Shown here piece by piece: positions 1-6,326 of a stretch of DNA of 9,609 nucleotides (within the stretch, counting starts at the first letter, position 1; each line of letters opens with the position of its first letter). The DNA is from CAZAPZ01 sp964487285 (GTDB taxonomy: Bacteria; Campylobacterota_A; Desulfurellia; JAADFJ01): NCBI GenBank assembly GCA_964487285.1, contig CAZAPZ010000059.1, positions 1 through 9,609 on the forward strand, written 5' to 3'. The position numbers and the translations under genes are program-made. The notes beneath the pieces were generated by a model. It worked only from the letters and a program-made list of their open reading frames with translations. It was not told the DNA's origin and searched no databases.

Positions 1-33
1 GTCTGTTCCCTTTGACCGCTCGGGAACCTCTCC
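1..33 (-). tRNA. tRNA-Tyr, 5' part only (runs off the left edge)
   Basis: Read on the minus strand from position 33, the sequence gives acceptor arm GGAGAGG, TT, D-arm CCC/GGG around a long GAGCGGTCAAA loop, then A and the first anticodon-stem bases ACAGA followed by C. This is the characteristic 5' half of bacterial tRNA-Tyr. The visible part stops at tRNA position 32, just before the anticodon, so Tyr rests on the D-arm and stem sequence and not on a visible GTA. tRNA-Ser and tRNA-Leu are also class II tRNAs, but their usual D-arms fit less well. Confidence 0.85.
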
Positions 34-128
34 ACGATTCACTAACTAATCTTGCTGCTAATTCGATTCGCCATAAAAATTACCTGCACGAGTATAAAAA
101 GCACAACATCAATGAATAACAAGAGAGT

Positions 129-156
129 AATATAGCACACTAAAAAAAATTGTAAA
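129..156 (-). promoter_or_regulatory. Candidate sigma-70 promoter for the tRNA-Tyr gene
   Basis: On the minus strand a -35 TTTACA (151-156) is followed after 16 bases by TATATT (129-134), with a TG-like stretch before the -10. It reads towards the tRNA, about 95 bases away. A second possible -10, TATACT at 91-96, has only a poor -35. Inferred from sequence alone. Confidence 0.45.
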
Positions 157-284
157 GCCTTATTTAGAATATTTTCAAGATTTTTTATTTTTTGATATAT
201 CTCCAATATCCGAACTCGATAAATATTTTCTGAAAATCTTGAATCCAATGTTTAAAAGATAAGTTCATGCTCGGCAATAATACG

Positions 285-318
285 GAAAAAATGAAGGAAA
301 GTTAGAGAGATCTTCATT
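285..318 (-). terminator. Hairpin terminator after the DUF1614 gene
   Basis: On the minus strand AATGAAG (312-318) pairs with CTTCATT (290-296) over a 15-base loop, and the second arm runs into a T tract (about 285-290). It lies about 30 bases past the stop of the DUF1614 gene. The stem is short and A+T-rich, so strength is uncertain. Confidence 0.5.
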
Positions 319-348
319 CTTCTAAAACCTTAACAAAAAAGTATCCCT

Positions 349-1008
349 CTATGCAAGTAGAACCGCTACTATTCCAGTTAAAAAAACAGCGTCAAATGTA
401 CCCGCTCCTCCGATTGACAAGATTGCATTGCCAAACAATGCGGCATCACTTATATGCATTAAATCTGCACCGATAAGTACACCCATAGAGCCGGAAGTAT
501 ATGCAACCGCAGCGCTGTGATTAGGAGCAATCAGCATAGCCGTAACAGCTGCTGCAAGAGGTGTCAAAAGCATTGGCACGGATATTCCAACCCCCTTTAT
601 AGGCTGGGCAAGGTTATACATTATAAATGCCACTATCAAAGTACTAATAATTGTCTTATATGTCGGAGCGGCATGCTTAATTATCAACCATGCTGAAATA
701 ATTATAGGTATCAGCGCACCTCCGGCATTAATTGCAATAGTCGTATGAGCAATTCCGGAATAGCTTGCGAACGGAGATAAAAGGTATGCCTGCATAGGTA
801 TTGCACCATCAGAGCTTACTGTGATAATCGGTATGTTAATAAAGCTGCCTACCAAACTTGAAAATAGCAGTAAAACAATGGCTTTCCTGGAAAGCTTTAG
901 CTTTTCAAGGCTTCTTGCTGCCAAGCCTATCTGTATGAAAAAGAATAATAAAATTAGAGAGAAGATGATTAATAACAAGGATAAAATAGTGAAAGGAATA
1001 AACAGCAT
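349..1008 (-). CDS. DUF1614 family integral membrane protein
   Basis: A 219-residue, very hydrophobic protein with about six or seven predicted membrane segments (roughly residues 4-27, 43-63, 85-110, 118-134, 141-163, 172-188, 195-218). It carries the family-like blocks INAGGALIP (93-101) and IGGAGTFDAVFLTG (199-212), which I recognise from DUF1614 proteins of anaerobic bacteria and archaea. No biochemical role is established for the family. Length and the pattern starting directly with a membrane segment fit a complete protein. The ATG at 1008 has no ribosome binding site, and the in-frame reading upstream meets a stop at 1072-1074 with no usable start between. A near-consensus promoter sits directly before it, so the transcript may begin at or next to the AUG. 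It is transcribed alone, divergent from the ymdB operon. Confidence 0.8.
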   Translation of the reverse strand: MLFIPFTILSLLLIIFSLILLFFFIQIGLAARSLEKLKLSRKAIVLLLFSSLVGSFINIPIITVSSDGAIPMQAYLLSPFASYSGIAHTTIAINAGGALIPIIISAWLIIKHAAPTYKTIISTLIVAFIMYNLAQPIKGVGISVPMLLTPLAAAVTAMLIAPNHSAAVAYTSGSMGVLIGADLMHISDAALFGNAILSIGGAGTFDAVFLTGIVAVLLA

Positions 1009-1015
1009 ACGAACA

Positions 1016-1043
1016 ATAATAAGTACAACTGCAAAAGTGTCAA
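1016..1043 (-). promoter_or_regulatory. Near-consensus promoter of the DUF1614 gene
   Basis: On the minus strand a perfect -35 TTGACA (1038-1043) is separated by 16 bases from TATTAT (1016-1021). The -10 ends only seven bases before the ATG at 1008, so the expected transcription start falls at about 1008-1010. That leaves essentially no leader, which matches the lack of a Shine-Dalgarno sequence. Confidence 0.6.
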
Positions 1044-1082
1044 GACAATCTTGGGATCTGCAAATAAATAATTACTATTTTG

Positions 1083-1110
1083 ACAGTTTTTCAAAACCGT
1101 TTTTAACTGT
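1083..1110. repeat. Inverted repeat in the divergent intergenic region
   Basis: ACAGTT (1083-1088) and AACTGT (1105-1110) form an inverted repeat, with a smaller near-palindrome AAAACCGTTTT between them. It lies upstream of the DUF1614 promoter in the region between the two divergent transcription units. It could be an operator or a chance A+T-rich hairpin. Confidence 0.25.
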
Positions 1111-1201
1111 ATCCTAACTTCAAAAATAGCAAGACAATTAAAATGATTACGTATAGATAAGCCGAATATTATTCAAGTCTAAGTATTATGAAAAAACTTC
1201 A

Positions 1202-1230
1202 TTGAATAATATCAAGAGTTAGAGTAATAT
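1202..1230 (+). promoter_or_regulatory. Candidate promoter of the ymdB-cheX-cheY operon
   Basis: TTGAAT (1202-1207) and TAATAT (1225-1230) are 17 bases apart, predicting a start near 1237. That would place the ATG at 1229 inside the -10 box, so translation must begin downstream. The GGAGG at 1237-1241 would lie at the very 5' end of the mRNA. Supported only by matches to the sigma-70 consensus. Confidence 0.4.
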
Positions 1231-1246
1231 GGCATCGGAGGCGCAT

Positions 1247-2038
1247 TTGAGAGTAATTTTTATTGGAGATATTATTGGTGAAAAAGGAAGAAGAACATTT
1301 AAATACATTATGCCCGGTATTATGGACAAGTTTAAACCTGATTTTATTATAGCAAATGGCGAAAATGCGGCAGGAGGATTCGGTATAACACCTAAAATTG
1401 CCGATGAACTATTTACATACGGCATTGATATTATAACATCCGGTAACCATGTATGGGATAAGAAAGATATATATAGTTATCTTGATTCTGATAAACCGAT
1501 ATTAAGACCTGCTAATTATCCTGACGGAACGCATGGAAAAGGAATGGTATCCGTGACGAAAAATGGAAAAACCGTTTGTGTCATAAACTTACAAGGCAGA
1601 ACTTTTATGGATCCGCTTATAGATTGTCCATTTAGAACTGCTGATTCATTGCTTAAAAAAACTGATGCAAAAACTGACGCAATAATTGTCGATTTTCATG
1701 CTGAGGCAACATCTGAAAAAAAAGCCATGATATATTATCTAAACGGCAGAGTATCTGCTGTTTTAGGTACGCATACTCATGTGCCAACCGCTGATGCGGA
1801 AACTACTCAGTTAGGAACTGCGTATATAACAGATGTTGGAATGACAGGCAGTTTTGATTCAGTTATAGGTTTCAGACCCAAAGAGGCAATAAACCGATTT
1901 TTGTACGGCATACCCTCCCAATTCAAAGTTGGTAGTAGCGATAATCGATTATGCAGCGTAGTTATTGATATAGAAAAGCGTAGAGCAAGCTCTATAACTC
2001 AACTCATTTTAAAAGATAGTCATAATATGAATATGTAA
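1247..2038 (+). CDS. ymdB: YmdB-like metallophosphoesterase (TIGR00282 family, 2',3'-cyclic nucleotide phosphodiesterase)
   Basis: Calcineurin-like phosphoesterase of the YmdB family. Bacillus subtilis YmdB hydrolyses 2',3'-cAMP and affects biofilm and motility decisions. Counting from the TTG at 1247 (263 residues), the metal-site residues fall where the family has them: D8 in IGDIIG, E39 and N40 in ANGENAAGG, N67 and H68 in SGNHVWDK, H151 in HAEATSEK, H176 and H178 in GTHTHVPTAD. An upstream in-frame ATG at 1229 has no ribosome binding site and overlaps a candidate -10. TTG at 1247 follows GGAGG (1237-1241) at a five-base spacing and gives the usual family N-terminus MRVIFIGD, so I prefer TTG. 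The stop overlaps the next start by one base (TAATG). Cytoplasmic; no signal peptide. Confidence 0.9.
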   Translation: MRVIFIGDIIGEKGRRTFKYIMPGIMDKFKPDFIIANGENAAGGFGITPKIADELFTYGIDIITSGNHVWDKKDIYSYLDSDKPILRPANYPDGTHGKGMVSVTKNGKTVCVINLQGRTFMDPLIDCPFRTADSLLKKTDAKTDAIIVDFHAEATSEKKAMIYYLNGRVSAVLGTHTHVPTADAETTQLGTAYITDVGMTGSFDSVIGFRPKEAINRFLYGIPSQFKVGSSDNRLCSVVIDIEKRRASSITQLILKDSHNMNM

Positions 2039-2877
2039 TGGAAGGAAGGATTATAGTAATCGGATTAGATGAGCCGTTTAAATCGCTTGCGGATAAATAT
2101 CGGATTGACATCATCGAATCGTTTGACAAAATAGAATCTCTTGATGACATAGAAATGGTTTATATAGATCTTTCCCGATTAAACATTGACGAATGTCAGA
2201 AAACTATCACAAACATAAGAAGACTATGCGGTTTTCGTAATATTTCTGTAATTGCAGTAGGTAACGCCGCTTCGGAATTTATTTTGAGAGAATCTATTTA
2301 CGCAGGTGCTTCGTCAAGTATAATTTTACCCATAAGCAAGGAGGATTTAATGGAGAATATAGAGAAAAACGCTCAACCTGCAGGCAAACGAGTGCCGCTT
2401 GATGTAAAACTTATTAACCCGTTCATTGCCGGCACAAAAGAGGTTTTTAATGTAATGGCTGGGATTCCCATAAAGCGAAAATCACTTTTTCTAAAAAAAG
2501 ACTATAAAATGTTCGGGGAAGTATCCGGCATTATGGGACTTACCGGCGATGCAGTGGGCTCTGTTGTGATTAACTTTCCCAAGAAGTTAGCAAATAGGCT
2601 AATATCCAGCATTCTCGGATTGGAGGAAGGTGAAATAAACGATGACGATATGAGAGATGGTGTTGGAGAAATTTTAAATATGGTTGCAGGTAAAGCTAAA
2701 ACATTATTAAGCAACACGAAATACCACTTTACGCTGTCTATACCAACGGTAGTAGTGGGGCATGGCTATGAAATATCGCATCCAAAAGATACTCCTTGTA
2801 TTGTCGTAATTTTTGTAGCCCTGGAAACACAGTTTGCAATGCAGGTATCATTGGCACCTCAAAAGAGCGGAGAATAA
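2038..2877 (+). CDS. Degenerate receiver domain fused to a CheX-type CheY-P phosphatase domain
   Basis: 279 residues in two parts. Residues 1-112 have receiver-like alternation (strands IIVIG, MVYIDL, ISVIAVGN, SSIILPI). D44 lies where the phospho-acceptor would be, but the conserved Thr/Ser (here G75) and the Lys of the KP motif (here L97) are gone and the acidic pair is displaced, so it is probably a pseudo-receiver. Residues 125-274 match CheX (CheC/CheX/FliY family). The hallmark lies in DGVGEILNMVAGKAK, with E211 and N214 as the likely catalytic pair that dephosphorylates CheY-P. Its ATG overlaps the ymdB stop (TAATG) and has no strong independent ribosome binding site, so translation is probably coupled. 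CheY follows four bases after its stop. A CheX domain is clear; the meaning of the N-terminal domain is inference. Confidence 0.85.
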   Translation: MEGRIIVIGLDEPFKSLADKYRIDIIESFDKIESLDDIEMVYIDLSRLNIDECQKTITNIRRLCGFRNISVIAVGNAASEFILRESIYAGASSSIILPISKEDLMENIEKNAQPAGKRVPLDVKLINPFIAGTKEVFNVMAGIPIKRKSLFLKKDYKMFGEVSGIMGLTGDAVGSVVINFPKKLANRLISSILGLEEGEINDDDMRDGVGEILNMVAGKAKTLLSNTKYHFTLSIPTVVVGHGYEISHPKDTPCIVVIFVALETQFAMQVSLAPQKSGE

Positions 2878-2881
2878 AGTT

Positions 2882-3253
2882 ATGAGTATAAAAGTACTGG
2901 TTGTAGATGATTCGTCAACGATGAGAAGAATTATAAGCAAAATTCTGAAAAAGATGGATATAACAGAAATTTTTCAGGCTTCCGACGGCGTTGATGCGCT
3001 CAGTCTATTATCCTCAAATAGTGTAGATCTCATACTCTTGGATTGGAACATGCCGAGGATGAACGGGTTAGGACTTGTAAAAAATTTGAGAGAAAATTCT
3101 AAATTCAACTCAACTTCTATTATTATGGTGACTACAGAAGCTGAGCGATCAAGCGTAGTGGAAGCTGTCAAAGCCGGAGCGAATAATTATCTTGCAAAGC
3201 CGTTCACGCCTGATGCATTAATAATAAAAATAAAAGAAACGCTTCATCTGTAA
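2882..3253 (+). CDS. cheY: CheY-like single-domain response regulator
   Basis: 123-residue stand-alone receiver domain with every key residue: acidic pair D9-D10, phospho-acceptor D54 in LILLDWNMP, T84 in MVTTEAE, and K106 in LAKPF. There is no output domain, so it should work by protein contact, most likely with the flagellar motor switch FliM or another chemotaxis protein. An upstream in-frame ATG at 2834 lies inside the cheX coding region. The start chosen at 2882 gives the standard N-terminus MSIKVLVVDDSS and follows a GGAG about nine bases upstream. Its neighbour encodes CheX, expected to remove phosphate from CheY, so the pair forms a phosphorylation and reset module. No cheA or receptor gene is in view. 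Confidence 0.93.
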   Translation: MSIKVLVVDDSSTMRRIISKILKKMDITEIFQASDGVDALSLLSSNSVDLILLDWNMPRMNGLGLVKNLRENSKFNSTSIIMVTTEAERSSVVEAVKAGANNYLAKPFTPDALIIKIKETLHL

Positions 3254-3278
3254 CTCGCATTGCACATCCTACTAAAGC

Positions 3279-3341
3279 ATGCCTCACAGCGAAGAAAAAA
3301 GAGGCATTATATGCAAAACTATTTTTCTGCATAGCTGAGGC
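3279..3341 (+). other. Alternative hairpins in the cheY 3' region
   Basis: ATGCCTC (3279-3285) can pair with GAGGCAT (3301-3307). The same GCCTC can instead join a longer stem, GCCTCAcaGC (3281-3290) with GCTGAGGC (3334-3341), enclosing a third hairpin TATGCA (3310-3315) with TGCATA (3328-3333). The first two are mutually exclusive. No coding sequence is apparent in the 311-base gap 3254-3564 between the convergent cheY and ligase genes; these structures and the terminator at 3409-3446 are what I see in it. Confidence 0.3.
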
Positions 3342-3408
3342 TGACGGTGACAAGATTCCAACTTAAGTCGCCTATTCAATTGTCCTGCATTTAGTTTGAT
3401 GCTCAAGC

Positions 3409-3446
3409 CTGCCTGCACTCATTTTAAGTACAGGCAGAACTTTTTC
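3409..3446 (+). terminator. Rho-independent terminator of the ymdB-cheX-cheY operon
   Basis: CTGCCTG (3409-3415) pairs perfectly with CAGGCAG (3431-3437). The loop holds a further ACT/AGT pairing, and the second arm is followed by AAC and a run of T (3441-3445). It is about 155 bases past the cheY stop. On the opposite strand no T tract follows, so it should act mainly on plus-strand transcripts. Confidence 0.6.
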
Positions 3447-3564
3447 TCATACAAACAATATATACGGCCTCCACACAGACTTGTTTCATTGCAGCCATCA
3501 AAAACAAACAGGCTCGCAGACCCCTCTCAAGCAAAACGGTGTCTAACGCGGAAAATAGACTCTC

Positions 3565-5220
3565 TTATCTATCCCTCAGCATCCTTCGTAACAATTTGCC
3601 TGTGGCTGTTCTTGGAAGTGAATCAATGTACTCTATTTCACGAGGCAGTTTGTATATCGCAATATAGTCTTTTGTGTATTCCAGAATTTCTTTTGTAAGC
3701 TCATCTGATGGCGTTATACCATCCTCTAATACGATAAATGCCTTCGTTTTCTCTCCCATAACAGGATCAGGCAATCCAATAACACCGCAATCCCGAACTT
3801 TCTTATATTTCTTTATCGTATCTTCTACCTCAGACGGCCCGATTCTATATCCGGAACTCTTAATAACATCGCTGTCACGAGCAACAAAATATACAAAACC
3901 GTCTAAATCCTGATACACGGCATCGCCCAATATATTCCACCCGTTTTTTACTCTTGCTTTCTGTTCTTTTAAAAGTCTGCCGTCATCAATATACGGCCTC
4001 CAATAAAGAGCGCCTGTAGGACCTTTCATTCCAAGAATACCTATCTCTCCTGAATGAGTGCAAGTCGTACATACTTCACCGCTTTCTTTAAAAATTGCAA
4101 GCTTAAATCCGGGAAGCGCAAGGCCTATAGATCTCGGATTCGGCGTTGGGGCTACAGCATTTGAAGTAACCAAATGTATCATTTCCGTTGCTCCTAAACC
4201 TTCTATAATTTCAATTCCTGTTTTTCTCTTCCAGCTTTCAAACGTTTCAGGGCCAAGAGCATCACCGCCTGTAGTACACATTCTTACGGAGGAAAAATCA
4301 TAAGAATCAAAATCCTTCATAGTTAGAAGTTTTCTATAGGCAGTAGGCAAACCTGTGAGAATGGTAATTTTATGTTTTTCAATTGTCTGCATCATCTCAT
4401 CGGCTTTAAATTTTCCAATAAGAGAGATCGTACCTCCGGCCCTGAAGGGTATTATAGCAAATGTACCGTAGCCTGCAGCAAAACTTATCGGTGCCGCACC
4501 TCCGAGAACATCATTCTCGCCAAAATCCCAAACATATCTGCTCACGATTTCAGACTCATAAACAAGTTCTTTCGCAAAGTGAACACAGCCTTTAGGGGCA
4601 CCGGTAGTACCTGATGTATATAGCAACACGCCTACATCATCAGGATTAATATATCCATAGTCAAATTTTTCCGATCCTTCATCTATAAGTTTATCGTATG
4701 AATAATAGCCTTTTGATTTTGCAGCATCCGAACTCCCGCCTATAACTATTACAGGAATATTGCTGTCAAAAAGCGGCTCTGCCTGTTCCACAGCCGATAG
4801 CAAAGGAGATGAAACGACAAATGCCGATGCTACAGCGTTATTCGATGCATAAGCAACTTCGCGATACGACCACAATAAAGAGATCGGAACAGGAATAGCA
4901 CCCAATTTCATTATAGCAAAATTTGTTATCAACGCTTCAGGCGTATTGGCAATTCTTAAAGCTACTCTATCCTGAACACCGATTCCAAGTTTTCTTAAAC
5001 TATTTGCCAATCTGTCGGAATCTTTCTTGAGTTCGTTATAAGTAACATTCTTGTCATGAAATTTAATCGCAACTTTTTCTCCCAAACCTTTTTCGATATT
5101 TTTATCAAGAAATTCATATCCCAAATTTATTTTCTCCGGAAGCTTGCCAAGCTCCTCCGGTATAGTGTAGTCAGGCCAATTTTCCTTTGGCGGCAAAAAC
5201 TCTTCTGGAATCTTACTCAT
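3565..5220 (-). CDS. AMP-forming acyl-CoA ligase, benzoate / 2-aminobenzoate-CoA ligase type
   Basis: 551-residue ANL-superfamily ligase, a typical full length, expected to activate a carboxylic acid with ATP to an acyl-AMP and then to its CoA thioester. Motifs: P-loop YTSGTTGAPKG (201-211), GLGATEM (341-347), GD (432-433), hinge and CoA motif ARDSDVIKSSGYRIGPSEVE (447-466), and the C-terminal catalytic lysine K542 in PRTATGKLLRR. The N-terminal LPPKENWPDY resembles the opening of 2-aminobenzoate- and benzoate-CoA ligases, so an aromatic or alicyclic acid is likely, though other acids remain possible. The ATG at 5220 follows CGGAGG at about nine bases. It shares orientation with the CoA-transferase block upstream but is separated from it by 329 bases holding a repeat element, so it may have its own promoter. 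No convincing terminator follows. Confidence 0.85.
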   Translation of the reverse strand: MSKIPEEFLPPKENWPDYTIPEELGKLPEKINLGYEFLDKNIEKGLGEKVAIKFHDKNVTYNELKKDSDRLANSLRKLGIGVQDRVALRIANTPEALITNFAIMKLGAIPVPISLLWSYREVAYASNNAVASAFVVSSPLLSAVEQAEPLFDSNIPVIVIGGSSDAAKSKGYYSYDKLIDEGSEKFDYGYINPDDVGVLLYTSGTTGAPKGCVHFAKELVYESEIVSRYVWDFGENDVLGGAAPISFAAGYGTFAIIPFRAGGTISLIGKFKADEMMQTIEKHKITILTGLPTAYRKLLTMKDFDSYDFSSVRMCTTGGDALGPETFESWKRKTGIEIIEGLGATEMIHLVTSNAVAPTPNPRSIGLALPGFKLAIFKESGEVCTTCTHSGEIGILGMKGPTGALYWRPYIDDGRLLKEQKARVKNGWNILGDAVYQDLDGFVYFVARDSDVIKSSGYRIGPSEVEDTIKKYKKVRDCGVIGLPDPVMGEKTKAFIVLEDGITPSDELTKEILEYTKDYIAIYKLPREIEYIDSLPRTATGKLLRRMLRDR

Positions 5221-5361
5221 CTATAATATCCTCCGTTCTATTTATTTTTAATTTTAAAGACCACTGCATAATAATAGTATTCATAAATTTCCTGCTTTGT
5301 GAGGTGCTGAAAGCAAGCACTGCTCTCAAAAAAGGTTTATTAACTATCTCTAAAGATTATG

Positions 5362-5377
5362 AGACCACTGCATAATA
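5362..5377 (+). repeat. Internal third copy of the 16-base repeat
   Basis: The sequence AGACCACTGCATAATA is identical to bases 2-17 of the copy at 5257-5273, preceded by G instead of A. It suggests nested insertion of one element in another, or an internal duplication of one end. Confidence 0.7.
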
Positions 5378-5432
5378 TTCAGATCCACGAAAGGCTAAGA
5401 TTGGGTGAGATTTAAAAATTAAAATTTGAGGT

Positions 5433-5446
5433 ACTAACCGGTTAGT
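5433..5446. promoter_or_regulatory. Perfect 14-base palindrome, possible operator
   Basis: ACTAACCGGTTAGT is a perfect palindrome with AACC/GGTT half sites, a form typical of TetR-family and similar dimeric repressor operators. It lies 213 bases upstream of the ligase start and within one base of the centre of the inner repeat pair (5361-5516). It could therefore be an operator, or the middle of a palindromic mobile element. No regulator gene is in the window. Confidence 0.4.
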
Positions 5447-5549
5447 CCTGCCAGAAACTTGCCTTGCCTAGTAGGAAAGCTGCTAAAGTTGAGAATGTGT
5501 ATTATGCAGTGGTCTTACTATGGTTGATTGCACCTTAAAATCCCGCTTG

Positions 5550-5975
5550 CTAAGTTTCGAGATCTTCCGTATTTACTTCAGTGTAGCTTCTAACATTAAG
5601 CTCACCGCTCAAAGCTTTCTCAATGTCTATAATCTTTGATGTTTCTCTATCCATTCTTGGAAAAACTTCTTCCGGATAGCTATCTTCTGCATTTTTGTAA
5701 AACAGCAATGCCGGTGCACTTCTTCCAAAATCAGCTGCTAAAGCGCCTTTGGTTCCAAACACAGATCTAAGTGAAGCGACAGGTCCGTTTGCCGCTCGAT
5801 GATAATCCATAAAAGTATCATCCTCATTTTTTCCTGCAACATCATCAATCTCAACTTTCATTCCTTTAGCCTTTAATGCATCTAATAAATTCACAGCATT
5901 ATCATAATTGCAGGCAAACTGTTCGCTAGGCTTTACTTTGCTGCTATAAAAAAATCTGGCCTTTTTAAATTCCAT
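5550..5975 (-). CDS. Uncharacterised 141-residue protein, possibly thioredoxin-like fold without CxxC
   Basis: I do not recognise this protein. The order of elements (strand KKARFFYSS at 4-12, helix about 26-38, strand MKVEIDDVA at 39-47, helix, then RSAPALLFYKN at 85-95 and a C-terminal helix) recalls a thioredoxin-type fold, with P88 at the cis-proline position. It has only one cysteine (C22) and no CxxC, so a redox role is unlikely and the fold is a guess. It is soluble, without signal peptide or membrane segment. Its ATG at 5975 follows AGGAGG by six bases. It overlaps the preceding gene by 11 bases, so it is surely made together with it. It is the last gene of the tightly packed CoA-transferase block before the repeat-filled gap. 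Confidence 0.75.
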   Translation of the reverse strand: MEFKKARFFYSSKVKPSEQFACNYDNAVNLLDALKAKGMKVEIDDVAGKNEDDTFMDYHRAANGPVASLRSVFGTKGALAADFGRSAPALLFYKNAEDSYPEEVFPRMDRETSKIIDIEKALSGELNVRSYTEVNTEDLET

Positions 5976-6324
5976 TGCAAGCCTCCTCTTGTTTTTTATT
6001 CTTTTCTTTTTCTATATCTACAAGCTCTTTATATGCAAAATCTATTCTCCAATCGCCGTCTTTGAATGCAACCATCATCACTTGATCACCCGTTCCCAGC
6101 TGTTTTTGAAAGGTAATACAGATTTCATTATTCTTTTTATAATGATGAAGTCCTCTATATGCTCCAAATATCATATCGTAACCCATGTCGGTCAAAGCCT
6201 GCCATGTCTTATTGAGATATTCTTCAGTATCTTTGTCATCAAAACAGTCATCCCTATACAAAAGCAGTCTTGGAAGGTGCAGGGAGCTTGAGGAGTCGAT
6301 ATCCTCAAGCTCAAGTTCAGTCAA
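5965..6324 (-). CDS. Uncharacterised 119-residue protein with TTG start
   Basis: I do not recognise this protein. It is soluble, with an acidic N-terminus (ELELED), a central block WQALTDMGYDMIFGAYRGL, a strand-rich stretch (EICITFQ, DQVMMVAFKDGDWRIDFAYKEL), and a very charged lysine/glutamate tail. There are two cysteines and no metal motif. The reading begins with two TTG codons, at 6330 and 6324. AAGGA directly touches the first but is six bases from the second, so I take TTG 6324 as the start. The preceding gene ends at 6327, leaving two bases between them, and the 3' end overlaps the next gene by 11 bases. The packing suggests a subunit or maturation factor acting with its neighbours. 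Confidence 0.7.
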   Translation of the reverse strand: MTELELEDIDSSSSLHLPRLLLYRDDCFDDKDTEEYLNKTWQALTDMGYDMIFGAYRGLHHYKKNNEICITFQKQLGTGDQVMMVAFKDGDWRIDFAYKELVDIEKEKNKKQEEACNGI

Positions 6325-6326
6325 TC

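Larger units (their letters stand above)
5257..5516. mobile_element. MITE-like repeat element or insertion-sequence remnant with 17-base terminal inverted repeats
   Basis: AAGACCACTGCATAATA at 5257-5273 is repeated exactly in inverse orientation at 5500-5516. A third copy of 16 bases lies at 5362-5377 in the same orientation as the first. The outer pair delimits 260 bases, the inner pair about 156. No open reading frame of note lies between them. Terminal repeats starting (G/A)AGACC and ending in an A+T-rich tract are reminiscent of IS5-type elements, so this may be a non-autonomous derivative. I find no clear target-site duplication, and the mobile nature is inference. It fills most of the gap between the 141-residue gene and the ligase gene. 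Confidence 0.55.

Noticed and set aside
42..248. Small minus-strand ORF of 68 codons with a hydrophobic stretch
   Set aside because: It starts with TTG without a ribosome binding site, covers the probable tRNA promoter and leader, and has low-complexity A+T-rich composition. Best read as non-coding DNA upstream of the tRNA.
821..1117. Plus-strand ORF opposite the DUF1614 gene
   Set aside because: Antisense to a convincing membrane protein, with no recognisable domain or ribosome binding site; a shadow frame.
3500..3564. Terminator for the ligase gene just past its stop
   Set aside because: Only a weak five-pair stem with a G-T pair before a T-rich run could be drawn; not strong enough to annotate.
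3396..3698. Plus-strand ORF spanning the terminator and the 3' end of the ligase gene
   Set aside because: It runs through the cheY-side terminator and is antisense to the ligase C-terminus; the product shows no domain.
5187..5375. Plus-strand ORF in the gap upstream of the ligase
   Set aside because: It begins inside the ligase coding region on the other strand, crosses the repeat copy, and shows no protein family features.
5257..5516. CRISPR array suggested by three short repeat copies
   Set aside because: Only three copies, one inverted, with unequal spacing of about 105 and 138 bases and no cas genes; terminal inverted repeats of an element explain it better.
5989..6291. Plus-strand ORF opposite the 119-residue gene
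   Set aside because: Antisense to a tightly packed operon gene with good ribosome binding sites around it; phenylalanine/isoleucine-rich shadow frame.
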